The notes: generated from the sequence alone by a model not told the origin. Shown: positions 8,305-17,034, numbered from the stretch's first letter. The stretch: DNA of 64,000 nucleotides from UBA1067 sp050874585 (GCA_050874585.1 JBNMKZ010000005.1:1-64000); one strand, 5' to 3'. Numbers and translations: made by a program.

Positions 8305-9210
8305 TCACGAAAGTTCGGACGGACCGAGGTTCTGAAGTGCCGCGATGCGGTCCGAAAGCGACGGATGCGTCGCCCAGATGGAGGTCTTGCGGTCGCCCTC
8401 GGCAATTCCCATCGCCTTCAGCGAATCGGGCAGAACCCCCGGGCGGAGGTTCCCAAGACGCCGCAGCGCGGCAATCATCGGACTCGGCGTTCCCAGCAAC
8501 CGCGCCGAACCCGCGTCGGCCGCATACTCGCGGTGACGCGAAAAGGCAAAGACGACAAGAGAGGCCAGAATGCCCAAGACGAGATCAAGCACCATCACCG
8601 TCAGGAAGTAGACACCACTGTTCGACGAACGACGGCGCTCACCATCCCCATTCCCGGCATTCGCCAAGATTGTGGCAATTGCCCGTGAGAAGAAAATGAC
8701 GAAGGCGTTCAGCACGCCCTGAACAAGCGTCAGGGTCACCATATCGCCATTGGCGACATGGCTCATCTCGTGTCCAAGAACAGCCCGAAGTTCCTCACGC
8801 GTCATCTGTCCCATGATTTCAGTCGAGACGGCGACAAGGGCGTGGTTGCGGAAGGCTCCCGTTGCGAACGCATTGGCCGAACCCGGGTAAATCGCGACCT
8901 CCGGCATCTTCACATTCGCCCGCCGCGCAAGGTCGGCAACCGTTTCGACCAACCACCGCTCGGCCTCGCCCTCGCTTCCGTCAATCGTCCTGGCGCGGCA
9001 GGCAAACTTCGCCATGGGCTTTGAAAGCAACAGGGAGACGATGGCCCCGATGAAGCCATACACGAAGGCGAAGATGACAAGGTTGGCCCATTCGGGTCCG
9101 ACAAGCTCGGCAACGCTCGTCCCCAACAGGGCGCAGAGAACATTGGCCACGATGCCCAATGCGAGCATCACGGCAAGGTTCGTGACAATAAAGAGAAGTA
9201 CGCGCTTCAT
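8305..9210 (-). CDS. htpX: HtpX-like membrane zinc metalloprotease
   Basis: The 301-residue protein is of the length usual for HtpX. It has two N-terminal membrane helices (about 7-30 and 42-63), the zinc-binding HEMSH motif at 147-151, and two further hydrophobic segments after it. A downstream SRHREYAADAGSA segment supplies the third zinc ligand. HtpX is an M48 protease that degrades misfolded inner-membrane proteins with the active site on the cytoplasmic face. The gene overlaps the nfeD-like gene by ATGA. HtpX and NfeD proteins both belong to membrane quality control, so the pairing is functionally coherent. Confidence 0.92.
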   Translation of the reverse strand: MKRVLLFIVTNLAVMLALGIVANVLCALLGTSVAELVGPEWANLVIFAFVYGFIGAIVSLLLSKPMAKFACRARTIDGSEGEAERWLVETVADLARRANVKMPEVAIYPGSANAFATGAFRNHALVAVSTEIMGQMTREELRAVLGHEMSHVANGDMVTLTLVQGVLNAFVIFFSRAIATILANAGNGDGERRRSSNSGVYFLTVMVLDLVLGILASLVVFAFSRHREYAADAGSARLLGTPSPMIAALRRLGNLRPGVLPDSLKAMGIAEGDRKTSIWATHPSLSDRIAALQNLGPSELS

Positions 9211-9647
9211 ATCGCCTTGACCTTCATTGTGATATTCGACTGACCGACGACCTTGACGGGAACATCCACGTCAATCGGCTCGTCGGCAACCGCCGACCAC
9301 TCCGCGTCGCCAATCAGGACGCGTCCGGCGAGAGGCGGGCGAATGGCCTGCGTCACCTTGCCGGCCCGACCGACCGACTCCATGTTGAAGTTTTCCCGCG
9401 AAGTCCCAGTCTCGCCGCAGAAGATCCGCTTCATCCAACGGCGCAGGAAGAACAAGTAAAGGATGGCGAAGATTGAAAACGCGGCAAGTTGTCCCGTCAG
9501 CGTAAAGGCCTCCCCGAAAGCAAACCGGCACACGCCCACCGTCATCGCCGACAGGCCAAAGAAGAAGATGACGAACCCCGGCGAGAGGAGTTCCATCAAC
9601 ATCAGAAAGGCCCCCAGATACACCCAAAGCCAAGCACAAGACAACAT
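9207..9647 (-). CDS. NfeD-like membrane protein
   Basis: The 146-residue product has three hydrophobic segments in its first 75 residues (LGAFLMLMELLSPGFVIFFF and following) and a soluble C-terminal domain (about 85-146) with the GRVLIGDAEWSA pattern of the NfeD OB-fold. NfeD proteins associate with stomatin/SPFH proteins or membrane proteases and help organise membrane quality control. The start overlaps the dnaX stop by one base (TAATG) and the stop overlaps htpX, so the three are translationally coupled. No stomatin partner is present in the window; HtpX may be the partner here, which is inference. Confidence 0.8.
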   Translation of the reverse strand: MLSCAWLWVYLGAFLMLMELLSPGFVIFFFGLSAMTVGVCRFAFGEAFTLTGQLAAFSIFAILYLFFLRRWMKRIFCGETGTSRENFNMESVGRAGKVTQAIRPPLAGRVLIGDAEWSAVADEPIDVDVPVKVVGQSNITMKVKAI

Positions 9648-11056
9648 TACTTTACCTCCTTTACGTCAACGACTTCCGCACCCGGGAAAACCTCCAGGAC
9701 ACTGTTGAGCCGCGCATCCTCCAATATCTCCTTCCGCGGCATTGGACGCGGCGGCGGTGGAGGCGCAACGGGCGGCGGCGGTGGCGAAACGCGGGACGAG
9801 CCAGCGGACGCAGGTGCCGACGCGGGCTCGGGCGGAAGCGAGGGAAGTTCACGAACGGCGCGGCGGGCGGGCACAGGTTCCGCCTTGGGGACGCTCCCCG
9901 CACCCTGCTCACCCTTCAGCGCACGCACGGCGCGCATCAGTTCCTCAATCGTTGCCGTCGTCGCGATTCGGCTCGCCCGAATGAGCGACATCTCAATCAG
10001 CGTCCGGACGCTCAGCGCATAACGGAGCTTGTCTTCCATCTCCGCAATCTGGTCGCACACGCGAAAGACGCGCCCGGCATCCAAGCCCTTGACCTGCTCG
10101 GTCAGCACCTTAATCTGCTCGGGCGTCGCCTCAAGCGACTTCGAATTCGGGCCAAGCGCCTGCAGGACGACAAGATTCCGAAAGTGCTGCAGGAGTTCAC
10201 CCGACAGGCGGCGCATGTTCTTGCCGGCGGAGTCAAAGGTCTCAATCGAGGAGAGAATTGTCGGAATATCCCCTGAGAGGATGGCTCCCGCCAATTTCTC
10301 AAGGGCCGAACGACTCACCAAGCCGAAAACGCCCAGTGCATCCTCTTCCGTCACCTTGTCACCGCAGAAGGAAATCAGCTGATCGAGCGAGGAAAGAGCA
10401 TCGCGCATACCACCCTCGGCACCACGCGCAATCGCGAGCAACGCATCATCCTCCGCCGCAATTCCCTCCTGTGCGCAGACGTGCTTCAGCCGCGACACGA
10501 TGTCCGTCGTCTGAATCCGGCGCAGGTCGAACCGCTGGCAACGGGAAATGATGGTCGGCAGGACCTTGTCGCCTTCCGTCGTGGCGAAGATGAAGCGGAC
10601 GAATTCCGGCGGCTCCTCCAGCGTCTTCAGTAGCGCGTTCCAGGCCGAGTTGGAGAGCATGTGACATTCGTCGATGATGAATATCTTGAAGCGCGATGTC
10701 GCGGGCTTGAACTGGACGGACTCGATGATCGGCTTGACGTCATCGACCTTGTTGTGGCTCGCCGCATCAAGTTCAATGACATCAAGCGATCGCCCGGCGG
10801 CGATTTCGCGGCAGTTCGTGCAGGTTCCGCAGGGTTCCGTCCCATTCGGCGACTGACAATTCAACGCCTTGGCGAAGATTCGCGAAAGCGTCGTCTTGCC
10901 AATGCCGCGTGGACCGATGAACAGGTAGGCATTCGCGATGCGTTTCGCCTCAATTGCATGGCGAAGCGTCGTCACGACATGCTCCTGCCCGACGACGTCG
11001 TCAAACGTCATCGGGCGATACTTCAACGGCAATGCTATGTGCTGCTTCTCGGCCAT
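9647..11056 (-). CDS. dnaX: DNA polymerase III subunit gamma/tau
   Basis: This is the clamp-loader ATPase that assembles the sliding clamp at replication forks. The 469-residue protein has Walker A GPRGIGKTT near residue 50, a four-cysteine zinc module (CQSPNGTEPCGTCTNC), Walker B IIDECHM and the sensor SRC motif (IISRCQRF), followed by the lid and collar domains. After residue 385 comes a low-complexity Ser/Ala/Pro linker with proline runs and only about 30 further residues, so the long tau-specific domains that contact DnaB and the polymerase core appear to be missing. It has an extended -10 promoter and leads into nfeD and htpX. Confidence 0.95.
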   Translation of the reverse strand: MAEKQHIALPLKYRPMTFDDVVGQEHVVTTLRHAIEAKRIANAYLFIGPRGIGKTTLSRIFAKALNCQSPNGTEPCGTCTNCREIAAGRSLDVIELDAASHNKVDDVKPIIESVQFKPATSRFKIFIIDECHMLSNSAWNALLKTLEEPPEFVRFIFATTEGDKVLPTIISRCQRFDLRRIQTTDIVSRLKHVCAQEGIAAEDDALLAIARGAEGGMRDALSSLDQLISFCGDKVTEEDALGVFGLVSRSALEKLAGAILSGDIPTILSSIETFDSAGKNMRRLSGELLQHFRNLVVLQALGPNSKSLEATPEQIKVLTEQVKGLDAGRVFRVCDQIAEMEDKLRYALSVRTLIEMSLIRASRIATTATIEELMRAVRALKGEQGAGSVPKAEPVPARRAVRELPSLPPEPASAPASAGSSRVSPPPPPVAPPPPPRPMPRKEILEDARLNSVLEVFPGAEVVDVKEVK

Positions 11057-11063
11057 GCCGCGA

Positions 11064-11069
11064 ATTATA
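11064..11069 (-). promoter_or_regulatory. extended -10 promoter element for dnaX
   Basis: TGG-TATAAT on the minus strand lies just upstream of the dnaX start, between the nagA stop and dnaX. No good -35 box is visible at 17 bp, so the TG extension probably compensates. Confidence 0.6.
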
Positions 11070-11095
11070 CCACAAAACGGGTCGCCGCGTCTGCG

Positions 11096-12253
11096 TCAGA
11101 TCCGCTGCTCACCATTCACGAAGACGGCGGACGGATTCCACTTCTTCGGATTGATGACGACCAAGTCGGCCGTAAAGCCCTTCTCGACCTTTCCAAGCTC
11201 AGCGCCCCAGCCCTGTTCAATCGCCTGGTTCCACGAGGTCGTCCGCACGAGATCCTTCAAAGGAATGCCCGTCACCTCATGAACGTTCTTGAGCCCCATG
11301 CCCATCCAAAGGGTCGAGCCGGCGAGATTGCCACCCTCGACAAGGCGCGCCTCGCCATTCTTGAGCAGAACCTTCAGTCCACCCATTTCGAAGGCATAAC
11401 CGTCCTTGCAGTGGGAGCAGCGGAGGGAGTCGGTAATCATCTGAACGTGGGCGAGATTCCGCCGCGTGAAAATCAGTTTCAGCATATCAGGGCACAGGTG
11501 AATCTTGTCGCAGATGACTTCCGTGTTGAGATCCTCGATAAGGAAGCCCGCTCCAACCATGCCAATTTCACGATGATGCAGGGGCGTCATCTGGTTGCAG
11601 AAGTGCGTCATGTGCCGAAGCCCATTCTTATAGGCCGCCATCAGATCCTTGAGTTTCGCCGCCGTATGCCCGCAGCTCGGCAGAACGCCCATCTTGAGGC
11701 AGTCCTTCGCAAACTTTGCGCCACCCTCCGCCTCGACCGCGTACGAAATCTGCCGAACGGGATAGACCTTGGCGATTTCCTTGACTTCCTTGATGGACGG
11801 CTTGCGGACGAACTTCGGATTCTGTGCACCGCAGCACTTGACGTTGATGAACGGACCTTCAAGATGGATGCCGGGTACTTTCGCGTAGGGCTGACCAGCC
11901 TCATCGTATTTCTTGGCATTCCCCGCCGCAACCAGCAGTTCCTCGTGCGAAACCGTCAGCGTCGTCGGCAGGAACGTCGTCACGCCCTCGGCGAGCTTCG
12001 CCTCGGCCAACTTGAAAATCGCCTGCGGATCGGCATCGCAGAAATCATAGGTCAGCGCACCGTGCGTATGCACATCAATGAAACCCGGCATCACGTACTG
12101 CCCGCCGACATCGACGACGGTCGTCACGCCCTTCTCGGATACCTTGCGCGTCGTCACGGCGGCAATCTTGCTCCCCTCGATGACAATGGTCGCATTCTCC
12201 ATGTCAACGTCCGGTGAAATGACGTGCGCGTTCTTGATGAGAGTCTTCTGCAT
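11096..12253 (-). CDS. nagA: N-acetylglucosamine-6-phosphate deacetylase
   Basis: The protein removes acetate from GlcNAc-6-phosphate to give glucosamine-6-phosphate, feeding amino sugars into glycolysis and wall synthesis. Amidohydrolase landmarks are visible: the metal motif FIDVHTHG, HLEGPFI with the ligand Glu, the SCGHTAA and THFCNQMTPLHHR histidines, and the catalytic Asp in ITDSLR. The start at 12253 (MQKTLIKNAHVI) follows AGAAGGG at 6 bases; a start at 12280 is also possible. The active-site neighbourhood has extra cysteines (CCGAQ, RCSHC), which is unusual. It is followed by dnaX across a short gap with its own promoter. No nagB is present in the window. Confidence 0.88.
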   Translation of the reverse strand: MQKTLIKNAHVISPDVDMENATIVIEGSKIAAVTTRKVSEKGVTTVVDVGGQYVMPGFIDVHTHGALTYDFCDADPQAIFKLAEAKLAEGVTTFLPTTLTVSHEELLVAAGNAKKYDEAGQPYAKVPGIHLEGPFINVKCCGAQNPKFVRKPSIKEVKEIAKVYPVRQISYAVEAEGGAKFAKDCLKMGVLPSCGHTAAKLKDLMAAYKNGLRHMTHFCNQMTPLHHREIGMVGAGFLIEDLNTEVICDKIHLCPDMLKLIFTRRNLAHVQMITDSLRCSHCKDGYAFEMGGLKVLLKNGEARLVEGGNLAGSTLWMGMGLKNVHEVTGIPLKDLVRTTSWNQAIEQGWGAELGKVEKGFTADLVVINPKKWNPSAVFVNGEQRI

Positions 12254-12290
12254 GGTGAACCCTTCTTTCTGTTGTTTCATGTTTTCGCCC

Positions 12291-13922
12291 TCACTGTTCA
12301 TAATGACGGCGGTAGTACTGGTTAAAGGCATAGAACATCACATTGACGCCCAACTTGTAGGCCTGGTCGGCAACCTCGGCGGATGCGCCGGAATGATCGT
12401 CGCGCCAGGCATCGTTGATGTCGCCCGGATGATAGTAGACGAGCCAGCGGCCATCCTCGCGAATGCCCATCGCCCGATAGCCGGCGTGATGCCAGAACGG
12501 TGGCGCCCCGTCAGGAAAGACATAGGGCCGCTGGTAGATCGGATCGTCGTTCGGCACGTCGACGAGGGGCTTTCCGGGGAAGACCTTGCGGAGCAGATTC
12601 TTGACGGAACCGTCAAAATGGCCGCCACCATTATCGATGAAGAGCATTCCCCCCTCGCGTTCGCAATATTCGCGCAGAACCTTCGCCTCGCCTGCCGAAA
12701 TGGAAATGTTCCCCTTGCCCGTCAGGAAGACGAACGGCGGGGCCTTCTTCTTTGGAAAGAACTTCAGTCGCTCAATCTCCCGGTACTCGGTCTCGCGGGC
12801 AATCTTCATCCCCGTCCATTCATGGAATTTGAGAAGCAAATTGTAGTCCGCCCCCTTGCCCATGTCCTGATCCCAGTCGCCACCCCGGTACTTCAGGCGG
12901 ATGAAGCGAACCGCCGAACCCTCCATTCCCTTGGGCCAGCCGCCGGTTCCCTTGCCCTTGCCTCCACGCGAAGCCGCATCCTGCGCCGACGCAGCGTATG
13001 TGTCCTGAGTCGTCTCCTCAAGCTCCTTCAGCGTCAGGACATCATCAATGTCCATCCGCTCAAGGATGTAGGGACTCCACGGATTGACCGACAGCTTCTT
13101 CGGCTTCTTCTTCGGTTTGACCTTCTTGACCTTGACGACTTCAAAGACCTGCTGGCCGCCACCTTTCGGCAAGCCGTAGGGTTCCTCTCGTCCCCAGAAG
13201 ACGATGAGGTACGGAACGAACAAGACCAGGAGAAAGAGCGTCACGGCGTAGTAGAGGGACGACCGCCAACGCGGATCGCGTCCGCCCGTCTTGAAACTCG
13301 TGAGCACGCTCGCGCCAAAATCCCCAATCGCGGAATGCGCGGCAAATCCGTAAAGAACGCGAACCGACTTCTGAACCAGCGCGAGAAGAAGAAGCCCCGC
13401 CCACGGGACGACCAGAATCGCGGCAAATAAAATGCCCGTCCACAGGTCGTTCCGCGCCGCCGAATCAAAGGCCTTGTGGTCGGCACGCCCGAGAATCGGT
13501 CCAACATCCATCAACCAAAGGAACGACAGAACGGCAAGAACAACCCACGCGGCAAAAGCGACCTCCATCAGACGAAAGGCCACGCGCCGATGCACGAGCG
13601 AAAAGGCGGCCGCCACCACGCAAAGTGCCGCGCCAGCCGCACACGCCCATCCGAGCCGAAGACCGCCCGCAAGGTGCCCCGCCCGCTCAAGATAGCGGAC
13701 GAAGGCCCCGTCAAACCCGCAGGCCGCGACATATCCACCTGAAACGAGAAAAGCGCAGGCAACCAGAATGAGCGCAAGCCCGCAAAAGCCAACCGCGAGC
13801 CGAAACGAAACCGAACGATGCGACTGTACCCGCCAAAGGAACGTGCACAGCCGTTCGCCCGCACCGGCCAACAGCCGATGCAGACGCTCGACGATTCCCA
13901 TTATGGCTTCCAGTATCCTCAT
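12291..13922 (-). CDS. DUF4159 membrane protein, terminal gene of the ExbB/ExbD operon
   Basis: The 543-residue product has several hydrophobic helices in the N-terminal 250 residues (about 40-65, 80-110, 120-145, 165-190, 225-250), then a lysine-rich linker (KVKKVKPKKKPKK) and a soluble C-terminal domain of about 230 residues. That domain contains GGDWDQD, a ThuA-like stretch (PPFVFLTGKG, REGGMLFIDNGGG) and FWHHAGYRAMG, the pattern of DUF4159. It is the last gene of an operon with ExbB, two ExbD proteins and a TonB-like stub, so its job is probably tied to proton-driven envelope work. The biochemical role of DUF4159 is unknown. Confidence 0.75.
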   Translation of the reverse strand: MRILEAIMGIVERLHRLLAGAGERLCTFLWRVQSHRSVSFRLAVGFCGLALILVACAFLVSGGYVAACGFDGAFVRYLERAGHLAGGLRLGWACAAGAALCVVAAAFSLVHRRVAFRLMEVAFAAWVVLAVLSFLWLMDVGPILGRADHKAFDSAARNDLWTGILFAAILVVPWAGLLLLALVQKSVRVLYGFAAHSAIGDFGASVLTSFKTGGRDPRWRSSLYYAVTLFLLVLFVPYLIVFWGREEPYGLPKGGGQQVFEVVKVKKVKPKKKPKKLSVNPWSPYILERMDIDDVLTLKELEETTQDTYAASAQDAASRGGKGKGTGGWPKGMEGSAVRFIRLKYRGGDWDQDMGKGADYNLLLKFHEWTGMKIARETEYREIERLKFFPKKKAPPFVFLTGKGNISISAGEAKVLREYCEREGGMLFIDNGGGHFDGSVKNLLRKVFPGKPLVDVPNDDPIYQRPYVFPDGAPPFWHHAGYRAMGIREDGRWLVYYHPGDINDAWRDDHSGASAEVADQAYKLGVNVMFYAFNQYYRRHYEQ

Positions 13923-13960
13923 CTACCTCCGGCTCTCACGCGGCACTTTTGAACCAACGC

Positions 13961-14389
13961 TCAATCGAGCGAAAGATCTTCGCCGTACTCGAACTCCTTC
14001 TTCGGCGGAAGCGGCTTGATTTCTGGCGGAGTCACGGACTTCGTGCTCGTGTCGGACGCCACGCCAACGGACTCCCCCGATGCCGCGCCCGTCGCCTTTG
14101 CCGTCCCATTCGTCGCGACGATGGCCTTCATCTGCTCCGCCTTGGCGGCCTCTTCGGCGGCTTTTGCCTCGGCAGCCACTTTCCGCCGCGTTTCCTCTGC
14201 TTCACGCGCCTGCTGGGACTTCACCGCATTGATGTAGGAAGGCGAATGGACACCGTATGTCGCCCAGTCGCGATAGAGCGAGACGGACGTCACACCAATC
14301 AGCAGGATGTGCACGATGACGGACAGGACAAGCGCCCGTCCAAAGATTGAACGCTCAATGCCAACGACGAGTTCATCGGGTGTCTTCAT
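13961..14389 (-). CDS. TonB-like stub with SxxxH transmembrane motif
   Basis: The 142-residue protein has a cytoplasmic N-terminus, one membrane helix (about 18-38) and an Ala/Glu/Lys-rich, probably coiled-coil region (60-90), ending in a Ser/Thr/Gly and acidic tail. Within the helix, S23 and H27 form the SxxxH spacing that TonB proteins need to couple to ExbB/ExbD. The C-terminal TonB beta domain is absent. It lies 3 bases after the second ExbD gene and before DUF4159, so it may be the moving partner of this ExbB/ExbD complex. The motif is seen; the TonB-like role is inference. Confidence 0.6.
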   Translation of the reverse strand: MKTPDELVVGIERSIFGRALVLSVIVHILLIGVTSVSLYRDWATYGVHSPSYINAVKSQQAREAEETRRKVAAEAKAAEEAAKAEQMKAIVATNGTAKATGAASGESVGVASDTSTKSVTPPEIKPLPPKKEFEYGEDLSLD

Positions 14390-14391
14390 GT

Positions 14392-14790
14392 CTATTCCTC
14401 CGAATCTCCGATCAAAACCATTTTCGCACCGCTTTCGCTGATCGCCTCGATGAGCGGCATAAAATCCTTCTTGAGCAGTCCCCTGTCGATCGTCACATGG
14501 ACGGAGAGATCGCGGTTGTTCTCGGTGAGTGCCCGCAAGGCCTCCGTCACCTCGGATGCGCTAACTTTCTGACCTTCGTACCAGATGGCACCATCCTTGT
14601 CCATCATCACGGAACTCTTGGCCGCCTCCTGCTTTTCAAGTCCCTCTGCCCGCGCCCGATCAAGTTCGACATTACCCGTCTTCATGAAGTTTGAGGCCAG
14701 CATGAAGAAGATAATCAAAAGGAACGCGATGTCGCCCATTGAGGTGAGCGGCAGAACGAGGCTCGGCTTCTTTCTTCTCCTAATTGCCAT
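14392..14790 (-). CDS. ExbD/TolR-family protein (second copy)
   Basis: A 132-residue single-pass protein: basic cytoplasmic N-terminus, one membrane helix (about 15-36) containing the conserved Asp in TSMGDIAFLLIIFF, and a periplasmic domain of about 90 residues ending in VLIGDSEE. In the ExbB-ExbD family that Asp carries the proton path. It follows the first exbD by 3 bases, so this operon encodes two different ExbD subunits for one ExbB, as in several ExbB operons of Planctomycetes and Verrucomicrobia. Confidence 0.85.
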   Translation of the reverse strand: MAIRRRKKPSLVLPLTSMGDIAFLLIIFFMLASNFMKTGNVELDRARAEGLEKQEAAKSSVMMDKDGAIWYEGQKVSASEVTEALRALTENNRDLSVHVTIDRGLLKKDFMPLIEAISESGAKMVLIGDSEE

Positions 14791-14792
14791 GT

Positions 14793-15212
14793 CTACTCGC
14801 TCATAATGGCCACAACGCCACCGGCCGCGGCAATTGCCGTCGCAACCTGGTAGTACCGCTCATACGGAACATCATCCGCCGTCTCAACGACAACGGCACG
14901 GTTCTTCTCGGAAAGTTTTGGAAAATTGCGCTTCCAGAGTTCGGCACGGAGTTCATTCATCGAAATCTCCCGCTCCTTGCGGTCGCCCTCCGACAGAAGC
15001 ATCCGATCCGCCATCAACCGCACGGTCGGTGTCTCACTCTGCTGCTGGCTTTCGGGGGGCTTTGCCGACGACGGCATATCAATCTGCCGCCCAAACGGAC
15101 GGACAAGCGATGTCGTGAGGATGAAAAAGATAATCAGCAGATTCGCAATGTCGGAAAAGGACGTCAGGTCTGGGCTGACGTCTCCCGCTTGTTTTTTGCC
15201 GATTCGTGCCAT
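14793..15212 (-). CDS. ExbD/TolR-family protein (first copy)
   Basis: A 139-residue single-pass protein with the proton-path Asp in FSDIANLLIIFFILTT (helix about 17-36) and a periplasmic domain ending in GGVVAIMSE. A Ser/Gln/Pro-rich linker (SSAKPPESQQQSE) joins them. It begins about 24 bases after the exbB stop. Compared with the second ExbD the periplasmic domain is diverged, so the two probably form a heteromeric periplasmic unit. Confidence 0.85.
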   Translation of the reverse strand: MARIGKKQAGDVSPDLTSFSDIANLLIIFFILTTSLVRPFGRQIDMPSSAKPPESQQQSETPTVRLMADRMLLSEGDRKEREISMNELRAELWKRNFPKLSEKNRAVVVETADDVPYERYYQVATAIAAAGGVVAIMSE

Positions 15213-15236
15213 AAGTACGGGAATGTGTCGGGCGAA

Positions 15237-15869
15237 TTAGGCGCCTATCGCCTGCACAAGGTCGGCGACGGACGATTCCAACTGCGTATTCCAGTCTTCA
15301 ATCCGCCGCTGGAACATATTGTAGGCCACGACACCCGGTATTGCGATAATCAGTCCCGCCGCCGTCGTAATGAGAGCCTCGGAAATGCCGCCGGCAACTG
15401 CCCCCGGGTCAAGTCCTGCCGCCTCGGCCATGACGGAAAATGAGTTAATCATGCCCGTCACAGTTCCACACATCCCCAAAAGCGGCGCAATGGACGAAAT
15501 AAGCACCAGCGTCCCAAGCCGCTTCTCAAGGCCATTCATCGCCTTCGGCGCATAGTCTTCCATCGCCTTTGAGACACCCGCCTCGATTTCGGACTCGGCC
15601 TTCCCCTTTTCCTTCATGTGCTGATAGCGGTTCAACCCCGTCAGAAGGACGGCGGCAACCGGGCCTTCCTCAGTCTCGCAAGCGGAAACAGCCGCCGCGA
15701 CGTCACCGTCCGCAACCGATTCACGCACAACCTTACGCAACTTTGCCGCGTCACCCTTCGAAGCCGCACGAAAGGCTCGTGCACGATCGATGATGACCGC
15801 CACAAGAACGACTGAACAGACCAGCAGCGGGAGCATCATCCATCCGCCGTCCATCAAATATCCCATCAT
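15237..15869 (-). CDS. MotA/TolQ/ExbB proton channel family protein
   Basis: The 210-residue inner-membrane protein has one N-terminal helix (about 6-28), a cytoplasmic loop and two further helices. The hallmark GMCGTVTGMINSF and the glycine-rich ALITTAAGLIIAIPG segments identify the ExbB/TolQ proton channel fold. I chose the ATG at 15869, preceded by AAGGAG at 11 bases; a TTG codon would extend it by 9 residues. It is the first gene after a strong promoter and heads exbB-exbD-exbD-stub-DUF4159. The complex probably converts proton flow into movement of an envelope partner. Confidence 0.85.
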   Translation of the reverse strand: MMGYLMDGGWMMLPLLVCSVVLVAVIIDRARAFRAASKGDAAKLRKVVRESVADGDVAAAVSACETEEGPVAAVLLTGLNRYQHMKEKGKAESEIEAGVSKAMEDYAPKAMNGLEKRLGTLVLISSIAPLLGMCGTVTGMINSFSVMAEAAGLDPGAVAGGISEALITTAAGLIIAIPGVVAYNMFQRRIEDWNTQLESSVADLVQAIGA

Positions 15870-15909
15870 GATTGAGGTGTCTCCTTGTCTTTCCAATTAG
15901 ATTGGCAAG

Positions 15910-15939
15910 ATTATACCATCCTCCTATCCCGAAGGTCAA
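15910..15939 (-). promoter_or_regulatory. sigma-70 promoter of the exbB operon
   Basis: On the minus strand TTGACC and TATAAT are separated by 18 bases, with an extended TGG before the -10 box. It lies about 40 bases upstream of the exbB start. Confidence 0.75.
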
Positions 15940-16137
15940 GTGCCCAAAATCGCCTCTCGTGGATGGAAAATCCCAAAAGTTCTAAGTGCAATTCAACCGC
16001 GCCCTAACTGCAACTCGCCAAAGCCCCAACTATCAAATCCTCACAGACAAAGGACGACGCGGCAGCCACAAAAGAGAAATCCCCCGAACGCGGCATCGCC
16101 ATCGCCCGGGGAACTCCTCGTCCGCATCCGTGAGAGA

Positions 16138-17034
16138 TTAGGAATGGGGAACGTAGGGAATGCTGATGTAGGCAGCGGCGCGAAGACGGTCAAGCCAGGC
16201 CTCGTAAATCTTCTTCGCCTTCGCCTCCTTCACATTCGCAACGATGTCATCGTAGGCCTCGGTGAACGAACGCTTCCGTGCCGCCGACTCCGCGTCCTTT
16301 CGGATAAGGAAGTTCCAGCCGTCGAGTTCAATCCACTTGCCGACCTTGCCAACAGCCGTCCGTTCGATTTCAGCACAGACCTCGGGGCGGAACGACTCCT
16401 CTGGGTTGACATCCTTCCAAACGCCACCCTTCGCCGCGTTCACATCGGCCGAATAGCGCCGCGCCACGTCAGCGAACGGCTCATCCTTGAGCGCCGCATC
16501 GACTTTCTCACGCTTCTCGGCATCCTCTGGCTTCAGCAGAATGACCGAAACGGTGACCAAACGACCCAAGGCGTAGCGTTCAGGATGTCCCGCATACTCC
16601 GCACGGACTTCGGCCGGTGACGCGGTGACGTTCTTGTCGACGACCTGCCAGCGCATGGCGGAGACAATCATGTCCTCGCGAATGCGTTGCCGCCATTCGG
16701 GATAGGAAATCTTCTGCCGCGCCAGTGCCTCCATGAGCCGGTTCCGGTCGCCATTGAACATCTGGGCGATGAGTTCCCGGATGCGGTTGTCGATAACCCA
16801 CTCCTGAATCGTCATCTTCGAGGCTTCGGCCGCCTTGACGATGAGCTTGCGCTCAATCATGTCGTTCCGAACCTCATCGAAGCGGGAGGCATCCGCCCCC
16901 ATTCGGCGAAGCTCATTGATGACGTCACTCCTCAGAATGACGGCCGTATCGACCTTCGCCGCGATGCCGTCGACACCGACGGCAACAGCGGCGGAAGCGA
17001 GAAGCCCAAGCGCAAGCGCAACTTCAATCTTCAT
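16138..17034 (-). CDS. SurA-like periplasmic foldase
   Basis: The 298-residue protein begins with a signal peptide (about 1-17) followed by AAKVDTAVILRSDVINELRRMG, the typical opening of SurA N-terminal domains. The helical N-domain runs to about residue 150. A parvulin-like region follows (VSVILLKPED, FADVARRYSAD, GGVWKDVNPEESF), then a C-terminal helix. SurA chaperones outer-membrane proteins through the periplasm. The start at 17034 lies 7 bases after the hexokinase stop; the frame upstream of it is only an overlap with the hexokinase gene. Only one parvulin domain is present, against two in E. coli SurA. Confidence 0.8.
   Translation of the reverse strand: MKIEVALALGLLASAAVAVGVDGIAAKVDTAVILRSDVINELRRMGADASRFDEVRNDMIERKLIVKAAEASKMTIQEWVIDNRIRELIAQMFNGDRNRLMEALARQKISYPEWRQRIREDMIVSAMRWQVVDKNVTASPAEVRAEYAGHPERYALGRLVTVSVILLKPEDAEKREKVDAALKDEPFADVARRYSADVNAAKGGVWKDVNPEESFRPEVCAEIERTAVGKVGKWIELDGWNFLIRKDAESAARKRSFTEAYDDIVANVKEAKAKKIYEAWLDRLRAAAYISIPYVPHS

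Noticed and set aside
9647..11056. Programmed frameshift site in dnaX making gamma and tau
   Set aside because: I found no slippery A-run at the end of the ATPase part, and the single frame already ends shortly after the linker.
10661..12217. A 518-residue open frame on the plus strand
   Set aside because: Antisense to dnaX and nagA; His/Arg-rich shadow.
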